From: Bacteroidales bacterium
Lineage (GTDB): Bacteria > Bacteroidota > Bacteroidia > Bacteroidales > F082
Reading direction: 5' to 3'
Assembly: GCA_017553625.1 (NCBI GenBank)
Contig: JAFZKP010000032.1
Span: 1-35,957, forward strand
Length of the DNA stretch: 35,957 nt
Part shown: one piece after another, positions 8,449 to 17,302 of the stretch
How the letters are laid out: every line of letters starts with the position of its first letter
Numbering within the stretch: position 1 is the first letter of the stretch
Notes under the pieces: generated by a model
The model's database searches: none
The model's input: the letters and a program-made list of their open reading frames with translations, nothing else
What the model was told of the DNA's origin: nothing
Program-made: the position numbers and the translations under genes

Positions 8449-9566
8449 TAAATCAGATATTTCTCTCTGATTTTCAGATAGTTGTCGATTCCGGTCTGCC
8501 ATGATGAACGAATCTCATCCTCTGACAAGCCGGAATCGATTTTTTGTTGCATGTCACCGACACCAACAAGTTTTATGAAATAGTTGTTGAAGAATTTCTC
8601 ATCGTCTTTCAGCTGTTTTCTCGCTTCAAGAATCCACGAGAGATTTAGTTTTTTCTCGTTTTCCAAATAATTATGTGCGTATTCCACAAGATTCACGGTG
8701 TCAAGCTTCGGGTGCGTGTAAATCTGGAAAGGCAGCTTTGTCCGGCGTCCCACGCCCAAATCAGTGCCTTCGAATAGGCAAAGGGAAGGGTAGAGGTACA
8801 CCGACTCCCAGTTCGGGAGGTTCGGCGACGGCTTCACGGGCAGCCTGTAAATGGCGCTTCTGTCGTAGTTTCCGAGCGGGATGACTGTCAGGTTGCACTG
8901 TATGCTGTCTTTGAGCCATCTCTCGCCGTTGACCATCATGGCGTATTCGCCTATTGTCAGACCGTAAACTATTGGCACACAATGCATCCCGACAAATGAA
9001 GTGTTCTCTGGCTCGAGAACGGGTCCGTCGACGTAAAAACCGTTCGGATTCGGACGGTCGAGGACTATTACAGGGATGTTGTTCTCTGCGGCTGCTTCCA
9101 TCACGTATGTCATCGTTGAGATGTATGTGTAGAAGCGGCATCCTACATCTTGAAGGTCAAACACCAGAATATCAAGGCCTTGCAACTGCTCGGCGGTCGG
9201 TTTTTTGTTTTTTCCGTAAAGCGAGACAATCGGGATGCCCGTCTTCTCGTCGACTCCGGAATCGATAAAGGCACCTTCGGCAGCAGTGCCTCTAAAACCG
9301 TGCTCTGGACTGAAAATCTTTGTGATTTTGACATTATATGTCAGTAGAGTGTCAATGATATGGATGCCGTTTCCGATGATGCTTGTGTGGTTTCCTACAA
9401 CGCCCACGTTCTTGTTTTCCAACAAAGGAAGGTACATTTCCAGTCTTGACGCGCCGACAATGGCGTCCCTTGCATCAAGAAGTTTTAAATTTTTTGAGTC
9501 TTGTGCATTGATATTCAATGATATATATAACGCGATCAGAAATAAAACCAAAATTCTTTTTGTCAT
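8445..9566 (-). CDS. namZ: DUF1343 / NamZ-type exo-beta-N-acetylmuramidase, exported
   Basis: A 373-residue protein if started at MTKRILVLFLIALYISLNINA, a clear signal peptide. The open frame extends 18 codons further upstream, but that part would overlap the divergent gene and hide the signal. The mature part carries the DUF1343 hallmarks VGNHTSI, FSPEHGFRGTAAEGA, DLQDVGCRFYTYISTM, VLDRPNPNG, FEGTDLGVGRRT and PFQIYTHP. Known of the family: Bacillus NamZ is an exo-lytic hexosaminidase releasing N-acetylmuramic acid from the non-reducing end of peptidoglycan glycans. Here it is probably periplasmic and feeds MurNAc recycling. It diverges from the permease gene with only 38 bases between the two starts. 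Confidence 0.85.
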   Translation of the reverse strand: MTKRILVLFLIALYISLNINAQDSKNLKLLDARDAIVGASRLEMYLPLLENKNVGVVGNHTSIIGNGIHIIDTLLTYNVKITKIFSPEHGFRGTAAEGAFIDSGVDEKTGIPIVSLYGKNKKPTAEQLQGLDILVFDLQDVGCRFYTYISTMTYVMEAAAENNIPVIVLDRPNPNGFYVDGPVLEPENTSFVGMHCVPIVYGLTIGEYAMMVNGERWLKDSIQCNLTVIPLGNYDRSAIYRLPVKPSPNLPNWESVYLYPSLCLFEGTDLGVGRRTKLPFQIYTHPKLDTVNLVEYAHNYLENEKKLNLSWILEARKQLKDDEKFFNNYFIKLVGVGDMQQKIDSGLSEDEIRSSWQTGIDNYLKIREKYLIY

Positions 9567-9588
9567 ATCCAATAATTTTTTATTTTTG
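9559..9588 (+). promoter_or_regulatory. promoter of the LolC/E-like permease gene, overlapping the start of the NamZ gene
   Basis: TTTG at 9559-9562 and TATTTTTG at 9581-9588, with 18 bases between, match the Bacteroidetes -33 and -7 elements. The permease ATG is 17 bases further. The -33 element lies inside the first codons of the divergent NamZ gene. Confidence 0.62.
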
Positions 9589-9604
9589 CAATGATAAGAA
9601 AAAT

Positions 9605-10825
9605 ATGAACGCGGCGACATTCATATCCAAAAGAATTTTTTCGTTGTCGAAAGAGAACCTTTCCTCGACGGTTATGCGCATTGCCGTGGCAAGTGTCGCC
9701 CTCGGCATTGCTATCATGTTGATTTCCATAGCGATAGTCGTCGGTTTCAAGAATCAGATTAAAGACAAAGTCGTTGGTTTCGTCGCCCCGATTCATGTGC
9801 AGGCTCTAAACCAGAATGAGTCGATAGAAGAAGCTCCGTTTGTCCTTGACAGCGTTTTGACGGCTCGTCTGGACAAGCCATTCATCACTTCGATGCACAA
9901 AACAGCCAACAAGGCAGGCATCATCAAGACCGACGACGAGATTCAGGCGGTGGTGCTCAAAGGCGTAGACGCTGACTACAACTGGGATTACATCAATTCA
10001 TATCTCATCGATGGAAAAATACCGCAATACGTTGAAAATGAACGCTCTAACGATGTCGTGATTTCAAAAATCATCTCTCATAAGATGAATCTTCAAGTCG
10101 GTGACCCGGTGAGAATCTGGTTTGTCGACCAAGACATGAAGGCGAGGGGCAGGAAATTCAACGTGAAAGGCATTTATGAAACTGGATTGCACGAGTGCGA
10201 CGAGCGTTTCGTTTATTGCGACCTGAATCAGATAAGAAGGCTTAACGGATGGAATAACAATGAGATAGGCCATCTTGAGATTTGGGTTGACAACGAGAAG
10301 AAAATCACCGAATACAACCATTCGATTTATTACAGCATACCGACGGAACTGGTCTCATACACCGCCATGGACAGCTATCCGCAGATTTTCGACTGGCTGG
10401 AGCTTCAGGATATGAATGTGGTGATAATCATCGTGCTGATGCTTCTCGTTGCGGGTATCACGATAATAAGTATGTTGTTGATAATCATACTTGAAAAGAC
10501 TTCCACAATCGGGCTTTTGAAGTCGATGGGAGCGAGCAACGGACTCATCAGAAGCATTTTCCTGAAACGCTCTGGCAAGATATTATTAATAGGTATGCTT
10601 ATCGGCAATGTCTTCGGAATCGGTATTTGTCTTCTGCAGAAATACACTGGTCTCGTGTCGCTGTCGCCGGAATCATATTACCTTTCGGCAGTGCCTATCG
10701 AGATGAATGTCTGGTACATTTTGGCGCTTAACGCCGGCACTATGCTGCTCTGGATTGCCATGATGCTTCTCCCGACAATGCTTATAAACAATATAAGACC
10801 TTCAAAATCAATAAGATTCGAATAA
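9605..10825 (+). CDS. FtsX-like ABC transporter permease, LolC/LolE family
   Basis: A 406-residue inner-membrane protein. ATG 9605 is chosen because it sits just downstream of the promoter; the open frame extends upstream only through promoter sequence. Layout: one N-terminal membrane helix (about 24-47, VASVALGIAIMLISIAIVVG), a large periplasmic MacB/LolC-type domain (about 50-260), then an FtsX domain with three further helices (starting near MNVVIIIVLMLLVAG and ending near the C-terminus). Between them lies the cytoplasmic ATPase-contact segment EKTSTIGLLKSMGAS, typical of LolC/E. Known of the family: LolCE extracts lipoproteins from the inner membrane with the ATPase LolD. No LolD gene is adjacent; in Bacteroidetes it is often elsewhere. 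A role in other FtsX-type export is possible. Confidence 0.82.
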   Translation: MNAATFISKRIFSLSKENLSSTVMRIAVASVALGIAIMLISIAIVVGFKNQIKDKVVGFVAPIHVQALNQNESIEEAPFVLDSVLTARLDKPFITSMHKTANKAGIIKTDDEIQAVVLKGVDADYNWDYINSYLIDGKIPQYVENERSNDVVISKIISHKMNLQVGDPVRIWFVDQDMKARGRKFNVKGIYETGLHECDERFVYCDLNQIRRLNGWNNNEIGHLEIWVDNEKKITEYNHSIYYSIPTELVSYTAMDSYPQIFDWLELQDMNVVIIIVLMLLVAGITIISMLLIIILEKTSTIGLLKSMGASNGLIRSIFLKRSGKILLIGMLIGNVFGIGICLLQKYTGLVSLSPESYYLSAVPIEMNVWYILALNAGTMLLWIAMMLLPTMLINNIRPSKSIRFE

Positions 10826-10840
10826 TTAAAATTAGATAAC

Positions 10841-11272
10841 ATGATTGAAAACTACACTATTGAACCATTAAAAGGATACGGCGACTTCCAGTTTGGTCTG
10901 CCTATCGACGACGTCGTAAAATCATTGGGTCAACCTTCCAATCAGGAGGAAATCGAATCGGCTTACGAGGATGGGAATCATATCATTGTGCTTGATTATG
11001 ATGACTTTGACCTTTCGATGTATTTCGAGGGTGACACTGAGCTGAAGCTGACGAATTTTTACACCGTCAATGAAAACAGCGTACTTTTCGGAATGAAAAT
11101 ATTCGACCTCAACAAAGAAGAGGTCATCGAGCTGATGAAACAGAACGGCTATGAAGATTTTATCGAAGACAAGGAAGACGGCGACTGCGTCTCTTATGAT
11201 GAGCTGAATTTGGATTTCTACTTCGACGACAACAAGTTGGTCGAGGTGTTCTGGGAGTGCCAGCGCGGATGA
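10841..11272 (+). CDS. acidic hypothetical protein
   Basis: A 143-residue soluble protein with no signal peptide or membrane segment. It starts 15 bases after the permease stop, so it is probably in the same transcript. I do not recognise the family. It is strongly acidic (runs such as DYDDFDLSM, EDKEDGDC and DFYFDDN) and begins with GYGDFQFGLPIDDVVKSLGQP, which resembles the first unit of small proteins that follow how a value changes along a repeat, but this is not a firm match. Aromatic and acidic residues alternate in the last 40 residues, suggesting a small beta-rich fold. Its last 55 bases overlap the 3' end of xerD on the other strand. Confidence 0.7.
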   Translation: MIENYTIEPLKGYGDFQFGLPIDDVVKSLGQPSNQEEIESAYEDGNHIIVLDYDDFDLSMYFEGDTELKLTNFYTVNENSVLFGMKIFDLNKEEVIELMKQNGYEDFIEDKEDGDCVSYDELNLDFYFDDNKLVEVFWECQRG

Positions 11273-12159
11273 AACTGCAGTATCACCTGACGCAGATATT
11301 CATCTGAAATATGGGTGTAAATCTCTGTGGTTGAGATACTTGAATGTCCGAGCATCTGTTGGACGGCGCGCAGGTCGGCACCGCCTTCGAGCAGATGCGT
11401 GGCAAAGGAGTGACGTAATGTGTGCGGGCTTATCGTCTTCTTGATTCCCGCTTTTTCAGCTAAGCTTTTTATCAGCAAAAACACACTTTGGCGTGTCAGG
11501 CTCGTGCCTCTCGCGCTGATGAACACTTTGTCTGAAAATTTAGGCTTGATGTCCTGGTGCAGACGCTCGCCTTTGATGTAAAGCATCAGCTCCTTCAGCG
11601 TTTTCTTGCCAATGGGTATGAGTCTTTCCTTGTCACCTTTGCCAATGACTTTTATAAACTCGTCTTTGATGTATATGTTACTGATATTCAATGTGATAAC
11701 TTCCGAGACGCGAAGTCCGCAACCGTACATGACCTCGATAATCGCCTTGTTGCGGTGTCCGAATTGCTGGCTCAAGTCGATGGAGTCGAGCATGCTGACG
11801 ATTTCCTCGTAGGTGAGGACCTCGGGAATGTGCCGCCCTATGGTCGGGAAGCTGACGAGCTGCGTCGGGTCTTCCTCGCACACTTTTTCCTGGATGAGGT
11901 ATCTGTAGAAACTTTTTAATCCCGATAAAATGCGGGCCTGCGACGACGCGCTGATGCCGAAATCATAGAGTTTCGCGAAAAAATTCTCAATGTCCTCGTG
12001 CGTGATATCAGATATCGAAAGTGAATGTTTTTCGTCTTCAAGATGCTCCCTAAACATCTCAATATCATGGCAATACGCTGTAATTGTATTGTCAGACAAT
12101 GACAACTCGAGACGCAGATAATCGCTGAAATGCTTGATGAGACTGTTATCTAATATCAT
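11218..12159 (-). CDS. xerD: tyrosine recombinase XerD/XerC
   Basis: A 313-residue chromosome-dimer resolution recombinase. The N-terminal SAM-like DNA-binding domain covers about 1-95 and the catalytic domain about 110-295. All catalytic residues are present: R150 (GCGLRVSE), K174 (GKGDKERL), H246 and R249 (HTLRHSFATH), H272 (GHSSISTTEIYTH) and the nucleophile Y281. It cuts and rejoins dif sites during chromosome segregation. The gene stands alone with no integrase-type att or element around it, so a housekeeping role is inferred. The usual end (about LRQVILQFHPR) is followed by 14 extra residues rich in S/T/N, which create the 55-base convergent overlap with the acidic protein gene. XerC versus XerD cannot be separated with certainty. 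Confidence 0.9.
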   Translation of the reverse strand: MILDNSLIKHFSDYLRLELSLSDNTITAYCHDIEMFREHLEDEKHSLSISDITHEDIENFFAKLYDFGISASSQARILSGLKSFYRYLIQEKVCEEDPTQLVSFPTIGRHIPEVLTYEEIVSMLDSIDLSQQFGHRNKAIIEVMYGCGLRVSEVITLNISNIYIKDEFIKVIGKGDKERLIPIGKKTLKELMLYIKGERLHQDIKPKFSDKVFISARGTSLTRQSVFLLIKSLAEKAGIKKTISPHTLRHSFATHLLEGGADLRAVQQMLGHSSISTTEIYTHISDEYLRQVILQFHPRWHSQNTSTNLLSSK

Positions 12160-12195
12160 ATTTTAAAAATTAATGCAAAAATGCAAAAAAATTTG

Positions 12196-12203
12196 TAATT
12201 TTG
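12196..12203 (+). promoter_or_regulatory. -7 box of the Omp28-like gene
   Basis: TAATTTTG matches the Bacteroidetes consensus TAnnTTTG and lies 46 bases before the ATG at 12250. No clear TTTG -33 element is seen at the expected distance. Confidence 0.45.
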
Positions 12204-12249
12204 CCATGAAAAAAAATAAGAATATTTGAAATTAAGAAAAAATAGAACT

Positions 12250-13878
12250 ATGAAAAAGTCATTACTTACAATCGTTGCCTTGATGTTATTCGGCTCATTA
12301 TCAGCACAAAACGTAGCACGTGAATGTGTTTTGTTTGAAGTTTTCACTGGCGTGAACTGCCCGTATTGCCCTGCTGCGGCAAACGCGATAAACCAGATGA
12401 TGGACGAAGGTCTTGCCATAGCGCCGGTGGCGGTGCACACAAGCGCCTTCTCGACACAGGATTTCTACACAAACGAAACCAACGCGAGAGCCAATTTCTA
12501 CGGCATCACATCTTACCCGACACTGAAAGCTGACGGCATCACAGGAGTCTCCGGCGGCGGTAACGCAAGCCAGTCGAATTACAGTAGTTACATCAACTAT
12601 TACAACAACAGGATTTCAGTGTCAAGTCCGTTCACAATTGATTTGTCGTATTCATTCGTCGAAGGCTCGACATGCCAGGTGACGGCAATGGTCGAGAAAG
12701 TTGGTGAATGCAACGCCGCCAACCTGAAAGTCATGATTGCCTTGACGGAATCGCATATCCAGAGGTCATGGCAGGGCATGAGCGAACTCAACGCCGTTAC
12801 CCGTGATTTCATCCCTACACAGAACGGCACGGTGTTCTCAGGACAGTCGGCAATAGTGACCGAAACATTCGATATGGCAGGATTTCCAAAGGAAAACATG
12901 CATCTCGTGGCTTGGGTTCAGAGCTCTACAACCAAAGAAGTGTTCCAGGCTGTGAGAATTTCAATGGAGCCTGAAAATACCCAATACGACGTGGCTCTCC
13001 GCAGCTTGTCGACAGTTGTGACCAAAAATTGTTCGGGTATCGTCGAACCGACTCTGACAGTCAAGTCTTTCGGCACCGAACACGTTGATAATCTTGAGAT
13101 TGAAGTGACTGACAACCAAGGGAATGTACTCTCAAATTACTTATGGGAAGGTGGAATTAATGCAGGCGAAACAGTCGATATCATGATGCCTGAATTTAAT
13201 ATTCAGAATGCTAACAAATTGAATTTCAATATAAAGAAGATAAATGGCAATGACGATGCCTATCCGTTCGACAACTATTATTCTGTAATTATGCAAAATG
13301 CCGACACTTACGAAGGCGTTCTGAAATTTGCAGTCAAATCCCCATCAAATTCGTATGATATGTTTTACCTTGTGATAACAAACATGACAACGAATGAGAT
13401 TGTGAGGGAACAGCATTTCGACCAGACTAACCATGCTTATCAGTTTACCGTTGATCTGCCGTCGGACGGCTGCTATAAAATTAGTGTTATCAATCCAAAC
13501 GGCACTGGTTGTGGCTCTGGCTTTGCCAAAGTAACAGATTCGCAGAATAATACCGTCATGATGTTTAGCTCGGGGACAAACCCTTTCAAATACAACTATT
13601 CTGTTGAGATTGACTTGCATACTGATGGTGTTGGAGACGCTTTTGCAGAAAATATTGTGGCTTATCCTAACCCTGTTTCGGACATTTTGAACATCGACGG
13701 CGAGGATATATGCCAGGTGGAAATATACAATTCTCTCGGGCAGAATGTTTATACAAATTCTGTTGTTTCCAACGGTCTCAGAATTGACGTGTCGGCGTTT
13801 GAGAATGGCATTTATTTCGTGAATATCAAGAAAACCAACGGAGAATCCACATCACAGAAATTCGTCATCGAGAAATAG
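12250..13878 (+). CDS. Omp28-related T9SS protein with thioredoxin-like CPYC motif
   Basis: A 542-residue exported protein. ATG 12250 opens the signal peptide MKKSLLTIVALMLFGSLSA. An in-frame TTG eight codons earlier is less likely. The mature N-terminus (about 20-250) is an Omp28-type thioredoxin-like domain: VLFEVFTGVNCPYCPAAAN has a CxxC pair at C37 and C40, followed by SYPTLKADG with the cis-proline segment of thioredoxin folds. The middle is a beta-rich region of unknown role. The C-terminus, from AYPNPVSDILNI onward (about 475-542), is a T9SS sorting domain. Known of the family: Omp28 was described as an outer-membrane protein in Porphyromonas gingivalis. A surface disulfide or redox role is inferred from the CPYC motif. 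The next gene, mpl, starts 6 bases after its stop. Confidence 0.87.
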   Translation: MKKSLLTIVALMLFGSLSAQNVARECVLFEVFTGVNCPYCPAAANAINQMMDEGLAIAPVAVHTSAFSTQDFYTNETNARANFYGITSYPTLKADGITGVSGGGNASQSNYSSYINYYNNRISVSSPFTIDLSYSFVEGSTCQVTAMVEKVGECNAANLKVMIALTESHIQRSWQGMSELNAVTRDFIPTQNGTVFSGQSAIVTETFDMAGFPKENMHLVAWVQSSTTKEVFQAVRISMEPENTQYDVALRSLSTVVTKNCSGIVEPTLTVKSFGTEHVDNLEIEVTDNQGNVLSNYLWEGGINAGETVDIMMPEFNIQNANKLNFNIKKINGNDDAYPFDNYYSVIMQNADTYEGVLKFAVKSPSNSYDMFYLVITNMTTNEIVREQHFDQTNHAYQFTVDLPSDGCYKISVINPNGTGCGSGFAKVTDSQNNTVMMFSSGTNPFKYNYSVEIDLHTDGVGDAFAENIVAYPNPVSDILNIDGEDICQVEIYNSLGQNVYTNSVVSNGLRIDVSAFENGIYFVNIKKTNGESTSQKFVIEK

Positions 13879-13884
13879 TTTCTT

Positions 13885-15243
13885 ATGAAGAAAGTTCATT
13901 TTATTGCAGTCGGCGGCAGCGCGATGCATAATCTCGCAATCGCCTTACACAGAAAGGGTTACGAAGTAACAGGTTCGGATGACGAGATTTTCGAGCCGTC
14001 GAGGACCAGATTGGAGAAAGAAGGCATTCTGCCGAAAGAATTCGGTTGGCATCCTGAGATTTTGGATGACACGTATGAAGCCGTCATCCTTGGAATGCAC
14101 GCCCGAATCGACAACCCGGAACTCATTAGAGCTCAGGAACTTGGACTTAAGATTTATTCTTATCCGGAATATCTTTACGAGCAGAGCAAGGACAAGATTC
14201 GCATCGTGATTGGCGGCAGTCATGGCAAGACAACCATCACCTCGATGATTCTGCATGTGATGAAACAGGTGGGTATCGAGACCGATTTCATGGTCGGAGC
14301 TCAGCTCGAAGGCTTCGACGTGATGGTGCGCCTCAGCGAGACCGCGAAATACATGGTGATTGAAGGCGACGAATATCTCACTTCACCGATTGACCGCGTG
14401 CCGAAATTCCACAAATACCATCCGCATATCGCTGTGATTTCGGGCATCGGCTGGGACCATGTCAACGTTTTTCCGACCTTCGACAGCTATCTTGAGCAGT
14501 TCCGAATCTTCGTGAAAACTATCGAAAAAGGCGGCTGCCTGATTTACGACGGAAATGACATTGAAGCGGCTAAAATTGCTAAAAATGCTAACGTTCCAAG
14601 TTATGGATATGACATTCATCCTTACAAAACCGACGGCGACGACACCGTCTTGATTTTGCCGAACGGAAAAGAGGAGAAGGTTCAAATTTTCGGTGAGCAT
14701 AACATGAAGAATATCAATGCTGCACGTTATGTGGCGAAGCAAGTCGGCATCAGCGATGAACAGTTTTACGAGGCGATAAAGACGTTCAAAGGAGCAGCAC
14801 GCAGACTGGAATTGTTGTTTGAAAACAAGGAAAAAGGCAACCTCGTGTTCCGTGATTTCGCCCATGCTCCGTCGAAGGTCTTGGCGACCGTGAAGGCTTT
14901 GCGTGAGCAATATTCTCATAAGAACTTATTGGTAGTCTTTGAGTTACACACCTATAGCAGTCTCAGCGAGGTCTTTATCGACCATTATGCGCATTGTCTT
15001 GACAACTGCGACAAAGCCGTCGTGTTCTACGACCCGCATGCTGTAGCCATCAAGAAACTCGAAATGATGACTGATGAGCGCATCATCAAAGGCTTCCAGC
15101 GTCCAGACCTACATGTGGTTCATTCGAAAGATGAGCTTGTAAAACTGCTAAACAGCCTGAATCGCGAAAACATGGTCGGTGGATTTATGAGCTCGGGAGA
15201 TTTCAATGGGTTGACAACGGAGGATTTGAAGAAGTTGTTTTGA
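13885..15243 (+). CDS. mpl: UDP-N-acetylmuramate:L-alanyl-gamma-D-glutamyl-meso-diaminopimelate ligase (Mpl-type Mur ligase)
   Basis: A 452-residue cytoplasmic Mur ligase of the length expected for Mpl. The N-terminal nucleotide-binding segment is IAVGGSAMHNLA (about 7-18), where MurC has GIGG-type residues. The ATP P-loop GGSHGKTT is at 110-117, followed by EGDEY and SGIGWDHVNVFP of the central domain. The C-terminal domain has RDFAHAPSKVLATV and FELHTYSSL, typical of Mpl. It links recycled tripeptide (L-Ala-D-Glu-mesoDAP) to UDP-MurNAc with ATP, so it reuses peptidoglycan fragments. NamZ, encoded 4 kb upstream, would supply MurNAc to the same recycling route. A MurC role is less likely because the N-terminal motif departs from MurC. 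Confidence 0.85.
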   Translation: MKKVHFIAVGGSAMHNLAIALHRKGYEVTGSDDEIFEPSRTRLEKEGILPKEFGWHPEILDDTYEAVILGMHARIDNPELIRAQELGLKIYSYPEYLYEQSKDKIRIVIGGSHGKTTITSMILHVMKQVGIETDFMVGAQLEGFDVMVRLSETAKYMVIEGDEYLTSPIDRVPKFHKYHPHIAVISGIGWDHVNVFPTFDSYLEQFRIFVKTIEKGGCLIYDGNDIEAAKIAKNANVPSYGYDIHPYKTDGDDTVLILPNGKEEKVQIFGEHNMKNINAARYVAKQVGISDEQFYEAIKTFKGAARRLELLFENKEKGNLVFRDFAHAPSKVLATVKALREQYSHKNLLVVFELHTYSSLSEVFIDHYAHCLDNCDKAVVFYDPHAVAIKKLEMMTDERIIKGFQRPDLHVVHSKDELVKLLNSLNRENMVGGFMSSGDFNGLTTEDLKKLF

Positions 15244-15323
15244 TTTTTGCCGGTGGTGTAAATGTAGAATTGTGTAGGCATTTTTGTTTTTAAAGCATAT
15301 TAGTGCAAATAAATAAAGTTAAT

Positions 15324-17297
15324 ATGATAAAAGATATTGTAGATGCAAATGAAAATGTAAAGTCGAATACTAAGGAAATGGAGATTCTTCACGAGCATTT
15401 TCCACAATGTTTTAATTCAAGGAATGAGTTTGATATTGACAAGTTTAAGGAACTAATAAGTGATAATACCAATGTTATACATGAAGGGTATAGTCTTGAT
15501 TTCTTGGGTAAAAGCTATGCAAAATTGTTGGCATCTATAGATACGACAACTGTTATAAAACCTGATATAGAGCATAACAACAAACCTGAAAATAAAGAAA
15601 GCAAGAATATTTACATTAGCGGTGATAACTTGGATGCCCTCAAGCATTTGTTGAAATCATACCATGGAAGCGTGAAATGCATTTACATTGATCCACCATA
15701 TAATACAGGAAGTGATGGTTTTGTATATAACGACAAGTTCAATTTTACAGCTGATGATTTGGAGGATAGGCTTAGTATTGACCATGAACAAGCTGTTAAA
15801 ATTCTTGATATGACCAGCCGTGGCTCTGCTTCGCATTCGGCTTGGCTCACGTTTATGGCTCCTCGTTTGCAAATTGCGAGGGATTTGCTGACGAATGACG
15901 GGGTTATTTTTATATCAATAGATGATAATGAACAATCTAATTTGAAATTGTTATGCGATAATATTTATGGAGAAGAGAATTTTATAGCAGTTCTTAAGTG
16001 GAAGAGAAAGAAACAACCATCTTTTTTAGCCACACATACTGCTAATGTGATGGAATATGTCCTTGTTTATGCAAAAAACAGTGCATTATTACAAAAGTTG
16101 TCAATAGAGGGAACATCCGATTTCACAAAAAAGGTTATTAATATTTCAAATGGGGAATCAGTACGTCATTTTAAATCACACACGAGAGTCAAATTACCTG
16201 GAGAAGGGGTGATACCAGCAGGGCGGTATAAGATTAGAACTATGGAAGTTGAATATTTAGATGACGTGAAGTATAGAGATGGTTATACCGAAAATGATGT
16301 TGATGTCTTGTCGCGTTTTTCTGTTTCTCAAGAGAAAATAACATCGTATATAAATGATGGCTTACTGTTTATTACTGCACAAAAGGGTTTAAGAAGAGAT
16401 GTCTCTAAAGAAGAAATTGGAAAAAGGAAATCGATAACTGACTTGCTACTATCAGAATGGGGTGATAATCAAGAGAGTGACGAAGAAATAAAGCATATTT
16501 TTGGCGCTTCTTATTTTGACTATGCAAAACCTGTAAAACTCATATATAACCTTATTAAATGCAATCAACCTGAAGAATCGATTGTTCTTGATTTTTTCTC
16601 CGGTTCAGCTACGACAGCTCATGCTGTAATGCAATATAACGCAGAAAACACAGATAGCAATGTCAGATATATATTGGTTCAATTGCCAGAAGATTTAGAT
16701 GATAATTATAAAAAAGCTGACGCAACAGATAAAATTAAGATACAAAATGTGATTAGTTTTCTGGATACATTAAAAAAGCCTCACAGATTGGACGAGATTG
16801 GTATGGAGAGAATAAAAAGAGTGGGGAATGAGATTGTAAACAAACAATCAGATTCTGATTGTGTAGATATTGGTTTCAAACATTATACATTAGAGGAACA
16901 AACAGAGCAAACGCTGGATAAATTAGAGCGCTTTGACAAGAATGTTACCTTTACAGATGATAACATTTTGTCGCTTTTTGGAAGGGAAACTGTTCTTGAA
17001 ACATGGATGGTGAAAGATGGGTATGGTTTTGGCGCAGATGTCAAACCTGTGAAGTTGGACGAATACACTGCATATCTGATGGATAACCATTTGTATCTTG
17101 TGGATACTGATTTTGACAAGGATGATATGGTGGCTCTTATCGACAAATATAATGGAGAAACCGAGTTTAATCCTGAAAATATTGTAGTTTTCGGATATAG
17201 CTTCACTTTTGCGCAACTGGATATGCTTCAGCATAATCTCATCACTCTGAATGATGGTATTAAGAATAAGAAAGTAAATGTCGATGTCAGATATTAA
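15324..17297 (+). CDS. mod: type III restriction-modification system, DNA methyltransferase (Mod)
   Basis: A 657-residue beta-class N6-adenine methyltransferase. ATG 15324 is preferred; an in-frame GTG seven codons upstream is possible. Motif IV DPPYNTG is at 123-129 and precedes the SAM-binding FFSGSATTAHA at 424-434, the beta-class order. Between them lies the target-recognition region (about 225-410). The C-terminal part (about 540-657) is typical of Mod. Mod recognises a short asymmetric site and methylates adenine on one strand; with Res it forms the restriction complex. The recognition sequence cannot be read from the protein. The target region is AT-rich (hand counts 19-21 G+C per 60 bases at 16021-16200) compared with 30 of 60 at 15841-15900. 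No long simple repeat for phase variation was seen. Res follows after 5 bases. Confidence 0.93.
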   Translation: MIKDIVDANENVKSNTKEMEILHEHFPQCFNSRNEFDIDKFKELISDNTNVIHEGYSLDFLGKSYAKLLASIDTTTVIKPDIEHNNKPENKESKNIYISGDNLDALKHLLKSYHGSVKCIYIDPPYNTGSDGFVYNDKFNFTADDLEDRLSIDHEQAVKILDMTSRGSASHSAWLTFMAPRLQIARDLLTNDGVIFISIDDNEQSNLKLLCDNIYGEENFIAVLKWKRKKQPSFLATHTANVMEYVLVYAKNSALLQKLSIEGTSDFTKKVINISNGESVRHFKSHTRVKLPGEGVIPAGRYKIRTMEVEYLDDVKYRDGYTENDVDVLSRFSVSQEKITSYINDGLLFITAQKGLRRDVSKEEIGKRKSITDLLLSEWGDNQESDEEIKHIFGASYFDYAKPVKLIYNLIKCNQPEESIVLDFFSGSATTAHAVMQYNAENTDSNVRYILVQLPEDLDDNYKKADATDKIKIQNVISFLDTLKKPHRLDEIGMERIKRVGNEIVNKQSDSDCVDIGFKHYTLEEQTEQTLDKLERFDKNVTFTDDNILSLFGRETVLETWMVKDGYGFGADVKPVKLDEYTAYLMDNHLYLVDTDFDKDDMVALIDKYNGETEFNPENIVVFGYSFTFAQLDMLQHNLITLNDGIKNKKVNVDVRY

Positions 17298-17302
17298 GTG
17301 AG

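Noticed and set aside
11218-12159. XerD-type recombinase as the integrase of a mobile island carrying the restriction system
   Set aside because: The gene has typical housekeeping XerD length and motifs, lies more than 3 kb from the restriction genes with mpl and an Omp28 gene between, and no att-like repeats flank the interval.
15324-17297. Phase-variable mod through simple sequence repeats
   Set aside because: Scanning the gene shows no homopolymer or short tandem tract long enough to expect slipped-strand switching.
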